Shown here piece after piece: positions 6,707 to 15,431 of a stretch of 64,000 nucleotides of DNA. The notes under the pieces are model-generated. The model saw only the letters and a program-made list of their open reading frames with translations, had not been told where the DNA came from and ran no database searches. Location of the stretch: contig FQWG01000004.1 in NCBI GenBank assembly GCA_900129595.1, positions 186,001 through 250,000 of the forward strand, in the 5' to 3' direction. The stretch is from Flavobacterium frigidimaris. Lineage in GTDB: Bacteria > Bacteroidota > Bacteroidia > Flavobacteriales > Flavobacteriaceae. The first letter of the stretch is position 1; each line of letters opens with the position of its first letter. A program made the position numbers and the translations under genes.

Positions 6707-8179
6707 TTATGAGTTTGTTATGGGCAAAGAAACTGTAAATGTGGTTCCTTTTCCGTATGTTGATTCAAAGGTAATTGTTCCTTTGTAATTTTCGATAATG
6801 TTTTTTATAATTCCAAGACCAAGACCCATTCCGCTGGTTTTCGTGGTAAACTTAGGTTCAAAAATCCGGCTTGTATCTTGTTTCTGAATCCCTATTCCGT
6901 TGTCTTTTACAGCAATTTCCACATTATTGTCTCTTCGTTTCACCGTAACTACAATAGATTTATGAAATTGGCTTTCCGGAATGGCCTGCGTTGCATTTTT
7001 AACGAGATTGGTAATCACACGGATCAATTGCGTACGATCCATTTTTGAGATAATTTCCTCTTCTTCACTTTCGAAAACAATATAATCTTCGTTGAAAATA
7101 TCTAATGAAAGCTCTACAACCTCCACCACATTTAAGGTCTCGTTTTGCTGTGCCGGCATCGAAGCAAAATTCGAAAATGCAGAAGCTACCGCCGTCATCG
7201 TGTCGATTTGCTGAATTAAAGTTTCGGAATAATCGTTTAGTTTCTGCTTTACATCCGGAGCTGTTGGATCGAACTTGCGTTGAAAGCTCTGCACCGTTAA
7301 ACGCATTGGCGTAAGCGGATTTTTAATTTCGTGTGCGACTTGTTTTGCCATTTCGCGCCAGGCTTCTTCACGTTCGCTCTGGGCTAATTTTATGGCGCTG
7401 GTTTCCAATTTATCTACCATTCCGTTGTAAGCCTTTATCAGGAAGTTAACTTCTTTACTATTAGCTTCTAAAACGATCTTCTCATTTTTCTGATCCAGAT
7501 TGGTTTCTTCCAGTTTATCTGAAATCGTTTTTAATGATTTTGTAATATAAGTCGAAAGAAAATAGGCCAAGGCAAAAGCCACAACCAGCATAAACGAATA
7601 GACCTGACTTAAACGAATCAGGAAAGTATTCAATTCGTTATCATAATAACCGTCGTCTTCCAGATAAGGAAGATTTAAAATTCCGAGCGGTTTAAATTTT
7701 TCGTCTTTGATCAAACTAAACGAAGATCTATTTTTGACTCCATCGATGGTTTTAATATCTACAAAACGTTTCTCAATTGAGGAACGTACCAGTTTCAGGA
7801 TATATTCCGGAATTGGCGGCGCTACTTTATCAACCGCAAAAGATTCTTTGGATGATTTTAGCAGTTTCCCGTCAAGGCTGTAAATATTGATTTCGATTTT
7901 GTGAATCTGGGCCAGTTCGTGGATTTTATCTTTAAAAATAAGGTCCAGATTTCCGGTTTTCAAAGGATAAGTTGTCGTAGAAAGTACATAATTGATATGT
8001 TCTTTTACTGCATTTTCTTTGCGCTCCAGACGTTCCTGATGGTATTCTTTGGCTTCATTTTTAAATTGAATAATCGAAATAGAAGCTAATAAAAAAGATG
8101 CTACAACTATCAATACAATCATCGAAAGGAAAATCCTGACACGCAATGAAAGCATCGACATTTTGAAGTTGTTCAGCAT
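6707..8179 (-). CDS. Orphan membrane sensor histidine kinase
   Basis: 490 residues. One membrane segment near residues 14-38, a periplasmic sensor region to ~190, a second segment (~192-212), then HAMP-like linker, HisKA and HATPase_c. The phospho-accepting His is His283 in VAHEIKNPLTPMRL. The ATP-binding N box (NLVKNATQAI), G1 (VKDNGIGI) and G2 (GMGLGLGI) are intact. The NtrY-like H-box (HEIKNPLTPMRLT) is notable. No response regulator lies in the window. It is placed between the crotonase and hemJ in a minus-strand run. Signal and partner are unknown. Confidence 0.9.
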   Translation of the reverse strand: MLNNFKMSMLSLRVRIFLSMIVLIVVASFLLASISIIQFKNEAKEYHQERLERKENAVKEHINYVLSTTTYPLKTGNLDLIFKDKIHELAQIHKIEINIYSLDGKLLKSSKESFAVDKVAPPIPEYILKLVRSSIEKRFVDIKTIDGVKNRSSFSLIKDEKFKPLGILNLPYLEDDGYYDNELNTFLIRLSQVYSFMLVVAFALAYFLSTYITKSLKTISDKLEETNLDQKNEKIVLEANSKEVNFLIKAYNGMVDKLETSAIKLAQSEREEAWREMAKQVAHEIKNPLTPMRLTVQSFQRKFDPTAPDVKQKLNDYSETLIQQIDTMTAVASAFSNFASMPAQQNETLNVVEVVELSLDIFNEDYIVFESEEEEIISKMDRTQLIRVITNLVKNATQAIPESQFHKSIVVTVKRRDNNVEIAVKDNGIGIQKQDTSRIFEPKFTTKTSGMGLGLGIIKNIIENYKGTITFESTYGKGTTFTVSLPITNS

Positions 8180-8202
8180 ATTTTTTGTTTTGTTTGTTTC
8201 AG

Positions 8203-8250
8203 GTTTAAAGTTTCAGGTTTCGTTGCGGATAACAACTTGAAACTTTAAAC
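8203..8250. repeat. Inverted repeat between hemJ and the kinase gene
   Basis: GTTTAAAGTTTCA (8203-8215) pairs with TGAAACTTTAAAC (8238-8250). The same word (AAGTTTAAAGTTTCAAG) recurs upstream of hemJ at about 8810-8830. It probably forms a transcript-end hairpin. Confidence 0.55.
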
Positions 8251-8257
8251 TAAAAAA

Positions 8258-8797
8258 CTATTTTCTTTCTCTTATTCTTTTATAAAATCGGAAACCCAGC
8301 ATAATGATAATCGAGAATAAAAAGATTCCGATAACGCCAAAAATCCAATTAATAGCACTTTTTACAATTATTAAAAAGACCACCGCAAATAAGATGATCG
8401 TTGCGCCTTCATTCCATAAACGCATAAAATTGTTGGAATATTTTACCTCATCATTTTGCAATTGCTTAAAAATCTGATGGCATTTTGCATGATATAAATA
8501 CAATGCAAAAACGAAACCAAATTTAACCTGCATGTAATCCAAATATATTAATCCCGGATTGAGATACAACAAACTAAAAGCAAAGATACTCGCCAAAACT
8601 GCTGATGGCCACGTAATAATATACCACAAACGATACGTCATTATTTTGTATTGGGCCTGTAAAATTTCCTTTTCAGGCGAAGGTTTTTCGCTGGCTTCAA
8701 TTTGATATACAAATAAACGCACAATATAAAACAATCCCGCAAACCAGGTTATTACAAAAATGAGATGCAGCGATTTTATATAGTTATAATACTCCAT
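8258..8797 (-). CDS. hemJ: HemJ-type protoporphyrinogen IX oxidase (CopD/UPF0093 family)
   Basis: About 179 residues from the ATG at 8795-8797. A TTG 15 bp further out extends the frame but is less likely. Four or five membrane helices. The HemJ signature is visible: His in helix 1 (SLHLIFVITWFAGLFYIVRL) followed by the conserved MTYRLWYIITWPSA segment. HemJ oxidises protoporphyrinogen IX to protoporphyrin IX in the inner membrane, directly before ferrochelatase. hemH lies immediately upstream on the same strand and no hemG or hemY is seen, which supports the role. Confidence 0.85.
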   Translation of the reverse strand: MEYYNYIKSLHLIFVITWFAGLFYIVRLFVYQIEASEKPSPEKEILQAQYKIMTYRLWYIITWPSAVLASIFAFSLLYLNPGLIYLDYMQVKFGFVFALYLYHAKCHQIFKQLQNDEVKYSNNFMRLWNEGATIILFAVVFLIIVKSAINWIFGVIGIFLFSIIIMLGFRFYKRIRERK

Positions 8798-8889
8798 TAT
8801 TATTTGTTTCAAGTTTAAAGTTTCAAGTTTTTTAAAAGTAGATTTTCATGCAACAATCTTTCTTCTTTACTCTTTACTCTATTTTCTAA

Positions 8890-9903
8890 TTATTTAGCCC
8901 ACTCGTTAATCCAATTCCCAACAGTTTCGCACCATTCATCATCGTCATTCAAACACGGGATTGCTAAAAACTCTTTACCTCCATTTGATTCAAAATCTTC
9001 TTTGGCGCGCATGGCGATTTCCTCAAGAGTTTCTAAACAATCAGAAACGAAAGCTGGTGTTACAACCGCAAGATTTTTTATTCCTTTTCCGGGCATTTTG
9101 TCAATTTCAACATCAGTATAAGGTTCTAGCCATTTGTCTCCCGCTAAACGTGACTGAAATGTCAAACTGTATTTATCTTCAGGAAGCCCTAATAATTTAA
9201 CGACTTGTTTTGTAGTTTCGTAACATTGGTGACGGTAACAGAAATCGTGTGCCGGTGAAGGCGTGTTACAACAAGAACCATCAATTTTACAGTGCGATTT
9301 GGTTACATCGGTTTTACGAATGTGACGTTCCGGGATTCCGTGATATGAAAACAATAAATGATCGTAATCAAAACCAACTAAATGTTTCTGAATCGAATCG
9401 GCTAAATTCTTGATGTAATCCGGTTTGTTATAAAACGCAGGAACATCTGTAAAAGTCATTTGTGGAAATTTCTTTTTACGAATTTCTTCTGCTTTTACTA
9501 AAATAGTCAAAGTCGAAGCCATTGCGTATTGCGGATATAAAGGGAAAAGCAATACTTCGGTAACGCCTTTATCGTGCAATTCCTGAAGTCCTTTTTCGAT
9601 TGTCATACTTCCGTAACGCATAGAAAGTGCTACCGGAACATTTACCAGAGGTTGTACTTTTTTCTGCATTCTTTCAGAAAGGACTACCAAAGGAGAACCT
9701 TCTTCCCACCAGATTTTTTTATAAGCATGTGCTGATTCTTCCGGTCTTTTTCTTAAAATAATTCCACGAACCAAAAACGCTCTTAACAAATACGGAACAT
9801 CGATCACGTATTTATCCATTAAAAATTCGTCTAAATACGGTTTTACATCTTTTGGTTCCGGACTTTCTGGAGATCCTAAGTTTACTAATAATACGCCTTT
9901 CAT
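8890..9903 (-). CDS. hemH: Ferrochelatase
   Basis: 337 residues, normal length for bacterial HemH. MKGVLLVNLGSPESPEPKDVKPYL at the start is the classic ferrochelatase N-terminus (given here as two short motifs: VLLVNLGSP and VKPYLDEFL). The catalytic His lies in LLFSYHGIPERHI, and the family signature SLTFQSRLAGDKWLEPYT and the acidic metal-path segment (CLETLEEIAM) are present. It inserts ferrous iron into protoporphyrin IX. hemJ, the preceding enzyme, follows 93 bp downstream on the same strand. A GCTTTAGGCTTTAAGC word lies just upstream of the start. Confidence 0.95.
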   Translation of the reverse strand: MKGVLLVNLGSPESPEPKDVKPYLDEFLMDKYVIDVPYLLRAFLVRGIILRKRPEESAHAYKKIWWEEGSPLVVLSERMQKKVQPLVNVPVALSMRYGSMTIEKGLQELHDKGVTEVLLFPLYPQYAMASTLTILVKAEEIRKKKFPQMTFTDVPAFYNKPDYIKNLADSIQKHLVGFDYDHLLFSYHGIPERHIRKTDVTKSHCKIDGSCCNTPSPAHDFCYRHQCYETTKQVVKLLGLPEDKYSLTFQSRLAGDKWLEPYTDVEIDKMPGKGIKNLAVVTPAFVSDCLETLEEIAMRAKEDFESNGGKEFLAIPCLNDDDEWCETVGNWINEWAK

Positions 9904-10138
9904 TTATTCTTTGCTTTAGGCTTTAAGCTCTAGGCTTTAAGCATTTAATTTGTTTTTAAAAATTTCGTCAAAAGTAGAACTTGCAACTTTTTAGAAATAT
10001 GATAATTATTATTTTTTATTTATTGTTGAATATCTAAAATTGATTTGCGAGCTATTCGCACACAGATTAAACGGGTTTAACAGATTTTCGCAGATAATTG
10101 ATTCGTGCTAATTCGTGAAATTAGTGTTTGATAAAACT

Positions 10139-11011
10139 CTAAACATTCGTATTAATCGACATCAAATACTTCTTTGGAGTTGTGGCAAATTTTTTCTTGA
10201 AAGCCGCGATAAAATGACTTCCGGTACTATAGCCAATCTTCAACCCTACTTCGTTCACATTATAAGATCCGCTGTCGAGAAGCTTTCGGGCGAAATCCAT
10301 TTTGTAATCAAACAGAAAACCATAAACTGTATCGCCGTAAATTTGTTTGAAGCCCATTTTGAGTTTCTTTAAATTCAAACCAATTTCATCTGCCAGTTCT
10401 TGCAATCCAGGTGGTTCGGCCATATTGGCGATGATAATTTCCTTGGCTTTTCTAATCTTCAAAACGTTATCTTCATCAATCAAAAACGGACATTGTTCTG
10501 CGTTTGGATCTTCGGTTCTGTTAAAATACAAACTCAGTAATTCGTATCCTTTTCCTTTATAATAAAGATTTTTTATCGACGGATGTAAGTTATAATGAAA
10601 CAGTTGACTCAAAACAATCGCCATCGACGGACTAATATTTCCTTCGTTATAATACTTTTTATCCTTATTGTCCGGACTTAGAAAAGTAATATAGTCTGCT
10701 TCTGCAGAAAACAACGCGTGAAATTTCTTAATCGAAACAATTACAGAGATCACCCACGAATTTGGAGCCAACTCTAAATTGAGTGGCAATTCTTTCTGCG
10801 GATTATATAAAAGCAGTGATTTTTCTTCTTTCAGATCTAAAGCATAACTACCCTGATTGAATAGAAATTTGGCATTACCTTTTATCCCGAAATGAAACTG
10901 TATCAAGCCACTACCCACTTCGTGCTGTCCGAAAAACGGCTCTAAACTGTCATTTTGAAAACGAATAAGCGTAAAGTCGTCTTCAATTTTAATAATTTCC
11001 TGAGAACTCAT
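10139..11011 (-). CDS. AraC-family transcriptional regulator
   Basis: 290 residues. The N-terminal ~185 residues form a cupin-like sensing part with no family I can name. The C-terminal ~100 residues carry the two helix-turn-helices of AraC/XylS (LQELADEIGLNLKKLKMGFK and the end signature VNEVGLKIGYSTGSHFIAAFKK). It is transcribed divergently from hemA across a 228-bp region, so control of the heme genes is an attractive but unproven guess. The protein ends with the normal KKKFATTPKKY motif. Confidence 0.88.
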   Translation of the reverse strand: MSSQEIIKIEDDFTLIRFQNDSLEPFFGQHEVGSGLIQFHFGIKGNAKFLFNQGSYALDLKEEKSLLLYNPQKELPLNLELAPNSWVISVIVSIKKFHALFSAEADYITFLSPDNKDKKYYNEGNISPSMAIVLSQLFHYNLHPSIKNLYYKGKGYELLSLYFNRTEDPNAEQCPFLIDEDNVLKIRKAKEIIIANMAEPPGLQELADEIGLNLKKLKMGFKQIYGDTVYGFLFDYKMDFARKLLDSGSYNVNEVGLKIGYSTGSHFIAAFKKKFATTPKKYLMSINTNV

Positions 11012-11057
11012 AGCGATGTTTTTTTAGTACAAAAATCAAGACAATCACAATATATTA

Positions 11058-11074
11058 TTTAGAATCACTCTAAA
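11058..11074. promoter_or_regulatory. Dyad in the araC/hemA divergent region
   Basis: TTTAGA-ATCAC-TCTAAA is a 6-5-6 dyad 47 bp upstream of the AraC-family start codon. It is a candidate operator for that regulator. It resembles the mntH palindrome in its arms (TTTAGA/TCTAAA) but has a wider centre. Confidence 0.35.
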
Positions 11075-11206
11075 CAAAAGAATTCTAACGACTTGATTTT
11101 GCTACAAAAATACTTCTTTTTGCATAAAAACAGACGTTTAGAAACAAAAAATCACACAGCGATACAAAAAGTACTTTGAGCGTTACTTTTATAAACACTA
11201 TAATCA

Positions 11207-11214
11207 TAATTTTG
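11207..11214 (+). promoter_or_regulatory. -7 element of the hemA promoter
   Basis: TAATTTTG matches TAnnTTTG and lies 25 bp before the hemA ATG. No good -33 TTTG is seen at the expected distance, so the promoter may be activator-dependent or weak. Confidence 0.5.
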
Positions 11215-11239
11215 TTGACACTTTTATGAAAGTGAATTT

Positions 11240-12490
11240 ATGGAAAACAATAACGTACCGAAACATCTTTATTTTTACTCAGTTGGCCTGAGTTACAAAA
11301 AAGCCGATGCTGAGGTAAGAGGTAAATTTAGTTTGGATGCAATTGCAAAAACGCGTTTGCTGGAACAGGCTAAAGAAGAAGGAATAGAAAGTTTAATTGT
11401 GACTTCAACCTGCAACAGAACCGAGATCTATGGTTTTGCAGAACATCCATTCCAATTAATAAAACTAATTTGTGATAACAGCAACGGTTCTGTTGATGCT
11501 TTTCAGAAAGTTGGTTTTGTTTACAAAAATCAGGAAGCTATTAGTCATATGTTTCGCGTAGGAACTGGTTTAGACAGTCAGATCCTGGGTGATTTTGAAA
11601 TTATTTCACAAATAAAAACCAGTTTTGCCCATTCAAAATCTTTAGGGTTGGCTAACGCTTTCTTAGAAAGATTGGTAAATGCGGTGATTCAGGCCAGCAA
11701 AAAGATCAAAAACGAGACTGAAATTAGTTCAGGGGCAACATCGGTTTCTTTTGCATCAGTACAATACATTCTTAAAAATGTAGAAGACATTGGCAATAAA
11801 AACATTTTACTTTTCGGAACAGGAAAAATCGGAAGAAATACTTGCGAAAATCTTGTAAAACATACCAAAAACGAACATATTACTTTAATCAACCGAACAA
11901 AAGACAAAGCTGAGAAATTGGCCGGAAAACTTAATTTGATTGTTAAAGATTATTCGGAGTTACACTTAGAACTTCAAAAAGCAGATGTTGTCGTTGTCGC
12001 TACGGGCGCTCAAAACCCAACAGTTGACAAAGCAATTTTGAATCTAAAAAAACCTTTATTGATTTTAGATTTATCGATTCCTAAAAACGTAAACGAAAAC
12101 GTTGAGGAATTAGAAGGCGTTACCTTAATTCACATGGATTATTTGTCTCAATTGACAGATGAAACTCTTGAAAACAGAAAATTACACATTCCGGCTGCCG
12201 AAGCGATTATCGAAGAAGTAAAAGAGGAATTTGTTACCTGGACAAAAGGACGAAAATTTGCTCCAACTATAAATGCTTTAAAAGAAAAACTGAATGCTAT
12301 TAAAGTTTCGGAATTAGATTTTCAAAGCAGAAAAATTGCAGACTTTAATGAAGCTCAGGCTGAAATCATCAGTAACAGAATCATTCAAAAAATCACTACT
12401 CATTTTGCCAATCACTTAAAAGACGACGATACCATGGTGGATGAAAGCATCGAATGGATCGAAAAAGTCTTTAAAATAAAAGCATCTTAA
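11240..12490 (+). CDS. hemA: Glutamyl-tRNA reductase
   Basis: 416 residues, normal length. The nucleophilic Cys58 lies in the invariant TSTCNRTEIYG motif. The GLDSQILGDFEI segment and the NADPH-binding loop (LLFGTGKIGRNTCENL) and C-terminal dimerisation helices follow. It reduces glutamate on tRNA-Glu to glutamate-1-semialdehyde, the first committed step of the C5 heme pathway. It opens the hemA-C-D-E run and is divergent from the AraC-family gene. hemL is not in the window. Confidence 0.96.
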   Translation: MENNNVPKHLYFYSVGLSYKKADAEVRGKFSLDAIAKTRLLEQAKEEGIESLIVTSTCNRTEIYGFAEHPFQLIKLICDNSNGSVDAFQKVGFVYKNQEAISHMFRVGTGLDSQILGDFEIISQIKTSFAHSKSLGLANAFLERLVNAVIQASKKIKNETEISSGATSVSFASVQYILKNVEDIGNKNILLFGTGKIGRNTCENLVKHTKNEHITLINRTKDKAEKLAGKLNLIVKDYSELHLELQKADVVVVATGAQNPTVDKAILNLKKPLLILDLSIPKNVNENVEELEGVTLIHMDYLSQLTDETLENRKLHIPAAEAIIEEVKEEFVTWTKGRKFAPTINALKEKLNAIKVSELDFQSRKIADFNEAQAEIISNRIIQKITTHFANHLKDDDTMVDESIEWIEKVFKIKAS

Positions 12491-12506
12491 AAACATAAAC
12501 TCCTTT

Positions 12507-12585
12507 CACCATATAAGTTATATAAGTTCATTTAATTATAGTTGTTTACGAATTGCTTAAATTTACTTATATAACTTATATGGTG
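12507..12585. repeat. Perfect 21-bp inverted repeat between hemA and hemC
   Basis: The arm at 12507-12527 (starts CACCATATAAG) is the exact reverse complement of 12565-12585 (ends CTTATATGGTG), with a 37-bp loop. The arms contain the internal repeat TATAAGTTATATAAG. With 16 bp to the hemC start it could be a terminator, attenuator or mRNA processing site dividing hemA from hemCD. Confidence 0.75.
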
Positions 12586-12600
12586 GAAAAACAGTAAAAA

Positions 12601-13524
12601 ATGGCTGAAAAAACAATCAGAATTGGAACTCGCGATAGCGAATTAGCACTTTGGCAAGCTCACACTGTCGAAAAAAAACTAAATGATTTAGGTTATAAAA
12701 CCGAAATTGTTGCAGTAAAATCTACAGGTGATATTATTCTTGACAAACCTCTCTACGAACTCGGGATCACCGGAATTTTTACGAAAACTTTAGACATTGC
12801 TATGATTAATGGCAGTATTGATATTGCAGTTCATTCTATGAAAGATGTTCCAACAGCTTTACCAAAAGGGATTGTTCAGGCGGCAGTTTTAGAAAGAGCG
12901 AATGTTTTGGATATTTTAGTTCATAAGGGAAATCCAGATTTTGTGAATCCCAGTACTATTGCTACCGGAAGTTTACGTCGTCAGTCACAATGGTTCAATA
13001 AATACCCTAATCATACCGTAGTTGATTTACGTGGAAACGTAAACACTCGTATGCAAAAATTACAAGACAATAACTGGGACGGAGCTGTTTTTGCGGCTGC
13101 AGGTTTGGAGCGCATTAACCTAAAACCAGGAAACTTTATAGATCTTGATTGGATGATTCCGGCTCCGGCACAAGGCGCTATGCTTGTTGTGGCAATGGAA
13201 AACGACAATTATACGCTGGATGCGCTTTCGCAATTGAATCATATCGAAACGGAGATTTGTACCTATATCGAACGTCAGTTTTTGAGAACGCTGGAAGGCG
13301 GTTGTACGGCGCCAATTGGGGCTTTGGTAACTTATAATGAAGACGAAGATACGTTGCATTTTCAAGGTGTTTTACTTTCTGTTGATGGAAAGCAAAAATT
13401 AGAAATCGACAAAACGGTTGATATTGCCGAATGGAAAAAACTAGGTTTCTTCGCTGCTCAGGAAATTTTAAACAATGGCGGAGCAGAATTGATGGCATCT
13501 ATTAAAGAATCTTTAAAAAAATAA
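12601..13524 (+). CDS. hemC: Hydroxymethylbilane synthase (porphobilinogen deaminase)
   Basis: 307 residues. It begins with IRIGTRDSELALWQA, carries the conserved VHSMKDVPT and ATGSLRRQSQ segments, and binds the dipyrromethane cofactor on Cys235 in EGGCTAPIGA. It polymerises four porphobilinogens to hydroxymethylbilane in the cytoplasm. Its TAA stop overlaps the hemD ATG by one base (TAATG), so the two are translationally coupled and act in sequence. Confidence 0.96.
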   Translation: MAEKTIRIGTRDSELALWQAHTVEKKLNDLGYKTEIVAVKSTGDIILDKPLYELGITGIFTKTLDIAMINGSIDIAVHSMKDVPTALPKGIVQAAVLERANVLDILVHKGNPDFVNPSTIATGSLRRQSQWFNKYPNHTVVDLRGNVNTRMQKLQDNNWDGAVFAAAGLERINLKPGNFIDLDWMIPAPAQGAMLVVAMENDNYTLDALSQLNHIETEICTYIERQFLRTLEGGCTAPIGALVTYNEDEDTLHFQGVLLSVDGKQKLEIDKTVDIAEWKKLGFFAAQEILNNGGAELMASIKESLKK

Positions 13525-14198
13525 TGAGTAAATCAATTCAAATATTATCTACAAAAAAGCTGTCGGGCGAACAAAAACAAGCATTGGTAAAAGCCAATAT
13601 TGAAGTAACCGAATCTGATTTTATTCAAACGCAAAACAAACCTTTCGAGCTTAAAGACCTCAACGAAAATCTGATTTTCACGAGTCAGAATGCGGTTCAC
13701 AGCGTTTTAGCCGATCCCAAATCCGAACAACTCAAAAGTAAAAATGTATTTTGCGTGGGATTAAAAACCAAGATTCTTTTATCAGAAAATGGTTTTAATG
13801 TTGTGGCTTACACCGGTTATGCAGCAGATTTAGCCGAAATCATCACTTTAATTTACCGTAACGAAAGCTTCACCTTTTTTAGCGGAAACTTACGTAGAGA
13901 AACATTACCAAAAGCTTTAAAAGATGCTGATGTAAAACTGAACGAAATTCAGGTTTATGATACCTCATTAAAGCCACAGAAAATAAAAACTGCCGTTGAC
14001 GGCATCTTATTTTTTAGTCCTTCCGGAGTTGAAAGTTATCTAAAAGACAACACGATCAAGAAAGAAAAGTGCTTTTGCATTGGAGAAACCACTGCCGAAG
14101 CTTTACATAAAATTACAAAAAACATCATCATTGCAGATCAGCCAACGGTTGAAGACGTAATCGAAGATGTAATTGTTGAATACAGCAATAAGCTTTAA
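13524..14198 (+). CDS. hemD: Uroporphyrinogen-III synthase
   Basis: 224 residues, slightly short for HemD (~240-260) but complete. HemD sequences diverge strongly. Support comes from the family pattern (LIFTSQNAVHSVL near 50-62, FCVGLKT, ILFFSPSGVESYL, CFCIGETTAEAL) and from its place, overlapping hemC by one base. It closes hydroxymethylbilane into uroporphyrinogen III with D-ring inversion. Confidence 0.93.
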   Translation: MSKSIQILSTKKLSGEQKQALVKANIEVTESDFIQTQNKPFELKDLNENLIFTSQNAVHSVLADPKSEQLKSKNVFCVGLKTKILLSENGFNVVAYTGYAADLAEIITLIYRNESFTFFSGNLRRETLPKALKDADVKLNEIQVYDTSLKPQKIKTAVDGILFFSPSGVESYLKDNTIKKEKCFCIGETTAEALHKITKNIIIADQPTVEDVIEDVIVEYSNKL

Positions 14199-14236
14199 GC
14201 CTTAAGCCATAAGCACAAAAATTTATATAGAAATAC

Positions 14237-14311
14237 GCTTTAGGCTTTAAGCCGTAAGCAAATAATAAAACAGAAAACAACGCTTAAAGCCTAAAGCTTA
14301 AAGCCTAAAGC
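14237..14311. repeat. Inverted repeat of GCTTTAGG words between hemD and hemE
   Basis: GCTTTAGGCTTTAAGC (14237-14252) is the reverse complement of GCTTAAAGCCTAAAGC, which occurs twice downstream (14282-14297 and 14296-14311). The same word family is present upstream of hemH at about 9912-9940. The two downstream copies would allow alternative hairpins of different loop length. Confidence 0.65.
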
Positions 14312-14319
14312 AACAAAAA

Positions 14320-15345
14320 ATGTTAAAAAACGACCTATTTTTAAAAGCATTAAAAGGAGAAACAGTTCAGCGTCCGCCGGTATGGATGATGCGTCAAGCC
14401 GGAAGATATTTGCCGGAATTTATCGCTTTGCGTGATAAATATGATTTTTTCACAAGATGTCAAACTCCTGAATTAGCAGCAGAAATCACTGTGCAACCGA
14501 TTCGCAGAATTGCTCCGGATGCAGCAATTTTATTTTCGGATATTCTGGTTGTTCCGCAAGCAATGGGAATCGAAGTTTTGATGAAAGAGAATTTTGGTCC
14601 GTTTATTCCAAACCCAATTCGTTCGTTAGCAGATGTTCACAGAGTTTACGTTCCGGACATTCAGGAAAGTTTAGGTTATGTAATGGATGCCATTAAATTG
14701 ACTAAAGAAATGCTGAACGACGAAGTACCATTAATTGGTTTCGCCGGTTCACCATGGACAATCTTCTGTTATGCAGTTGAAGGAAAAGGTTCTAAAAGTT
14801 TTGATACGGCAAAAGGTTTCGCTTTCTCAAACCCTGCAGCGGCACATACTTTATTACAAAAAATTACAGATACAACTATTTTATACTTAAAAGAAAAAGT
14901 AAAAGCGGGTGTTGATGCCGTTCAGATTTTTGATTCCTGGGGAGGAATGCTTTCTCCGGTTGATTATCAGGAATTTTCATGGAAATACATTAACCAAATC
15001 GTTGAGGCTTTGGCTGATCACGCTCCGGTAATCGTTTTCGGAAAAGGTTGTTGGTTTGCTCTTGGCGAAATGGGTAAAAGTAGAGCTTCGGCACTTGGTG
15101 TAGACTGGACTTGTTCGCCTAGAAATGCGCGTTATTTGTCTGGTGGAAACATTACTTTACAAGGAAACTTTGATCCTTCAAGATTACTTTCTCCAATTCC
15201 AACCATCAAAAAAATGGTTCACGAAATGATCGACGAGTTCGGAAAAGATAAATATGTTGTAAATTTAGGTCACGGAATTTTACCAAATATCCCTGTAGAC
15301 CACGCAAAAGCGTTTATTGACGCGGTTAAGGAATACGGGAACTAA
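14320..15345 (+). CDS. hemE: Uroporphyrinogen decarboxylase
   Basis: 341 residues, normal length. The N-terminal signature [17 protein letters not shown] and the conserved [28 protein letters not shown] and [12 protein letters not shown] motifs are intact. It removes four acetate carboxyls from uroporphyrinogen III to give coproporphyrinogen III, the substrate of HemF. It is separated from hemD by a repeat-rich 121-bp gap and followed by an unrelated membrane-protein gene. Confidence 0.97.
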   Translation: MLKNDLFLKALKGETVQRPPVWMMRQAGRYLPEFIALRDKYDFFTRCQTPELAAEITVQPIRRIAPDAAILFSDILVVPQAMGIEVLMKENFGPFIPNPIRSLADVHRVYVPDIQESLGYVMDAIKLTKEMLNDEVPLIGFAGSPWTIFCYAVEGKGSKSFDTAKGFAFSNPAAAHTLLQKITDTTILYLKEKVKAGVDAVQIFDSWGGMLSPVDYQEFSWKYINQIVEALADHAPVIVFGKGCWFALGEMGKSRASALGVDWTCSPRNARYLSGGNITLQGNFDPSRLLSPIPTIKKMVHEMIDEFGKDKYVVNLGHGILPNIPVDHAKAFIDAVKEYGN

Positions 15346-15369
15346 ACAGAGTATTCAGTTTTCAGTCGC

Positions 15370-15417
15370 AGTTTTCAGTCTACTTTAAGCTGAAAATTGC
15401 AACTGAGACTGAAAACT
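15370..15417. repeat. Inverted repeat after hemE
   Basis: AGTTTTCAGTCT (15370-15381) pairs with AGACTGAAAACT (15406-15417). A further copy of the CAGTTTTCAGTC word precedes it. It is a likely terminator or mRNA 3' end between hemE and the accessory genes. Confidence 0.6.
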
Positions 15418-15431
15418 AAAAAAAACCTTAG

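Noticed and set aside
11058..11074. A third MntR operator
   Set aside because: The centre is 5 bp instead of 2 bp and the neighbouring gene is an AraC regulator, so it is not counted as an MntR site.
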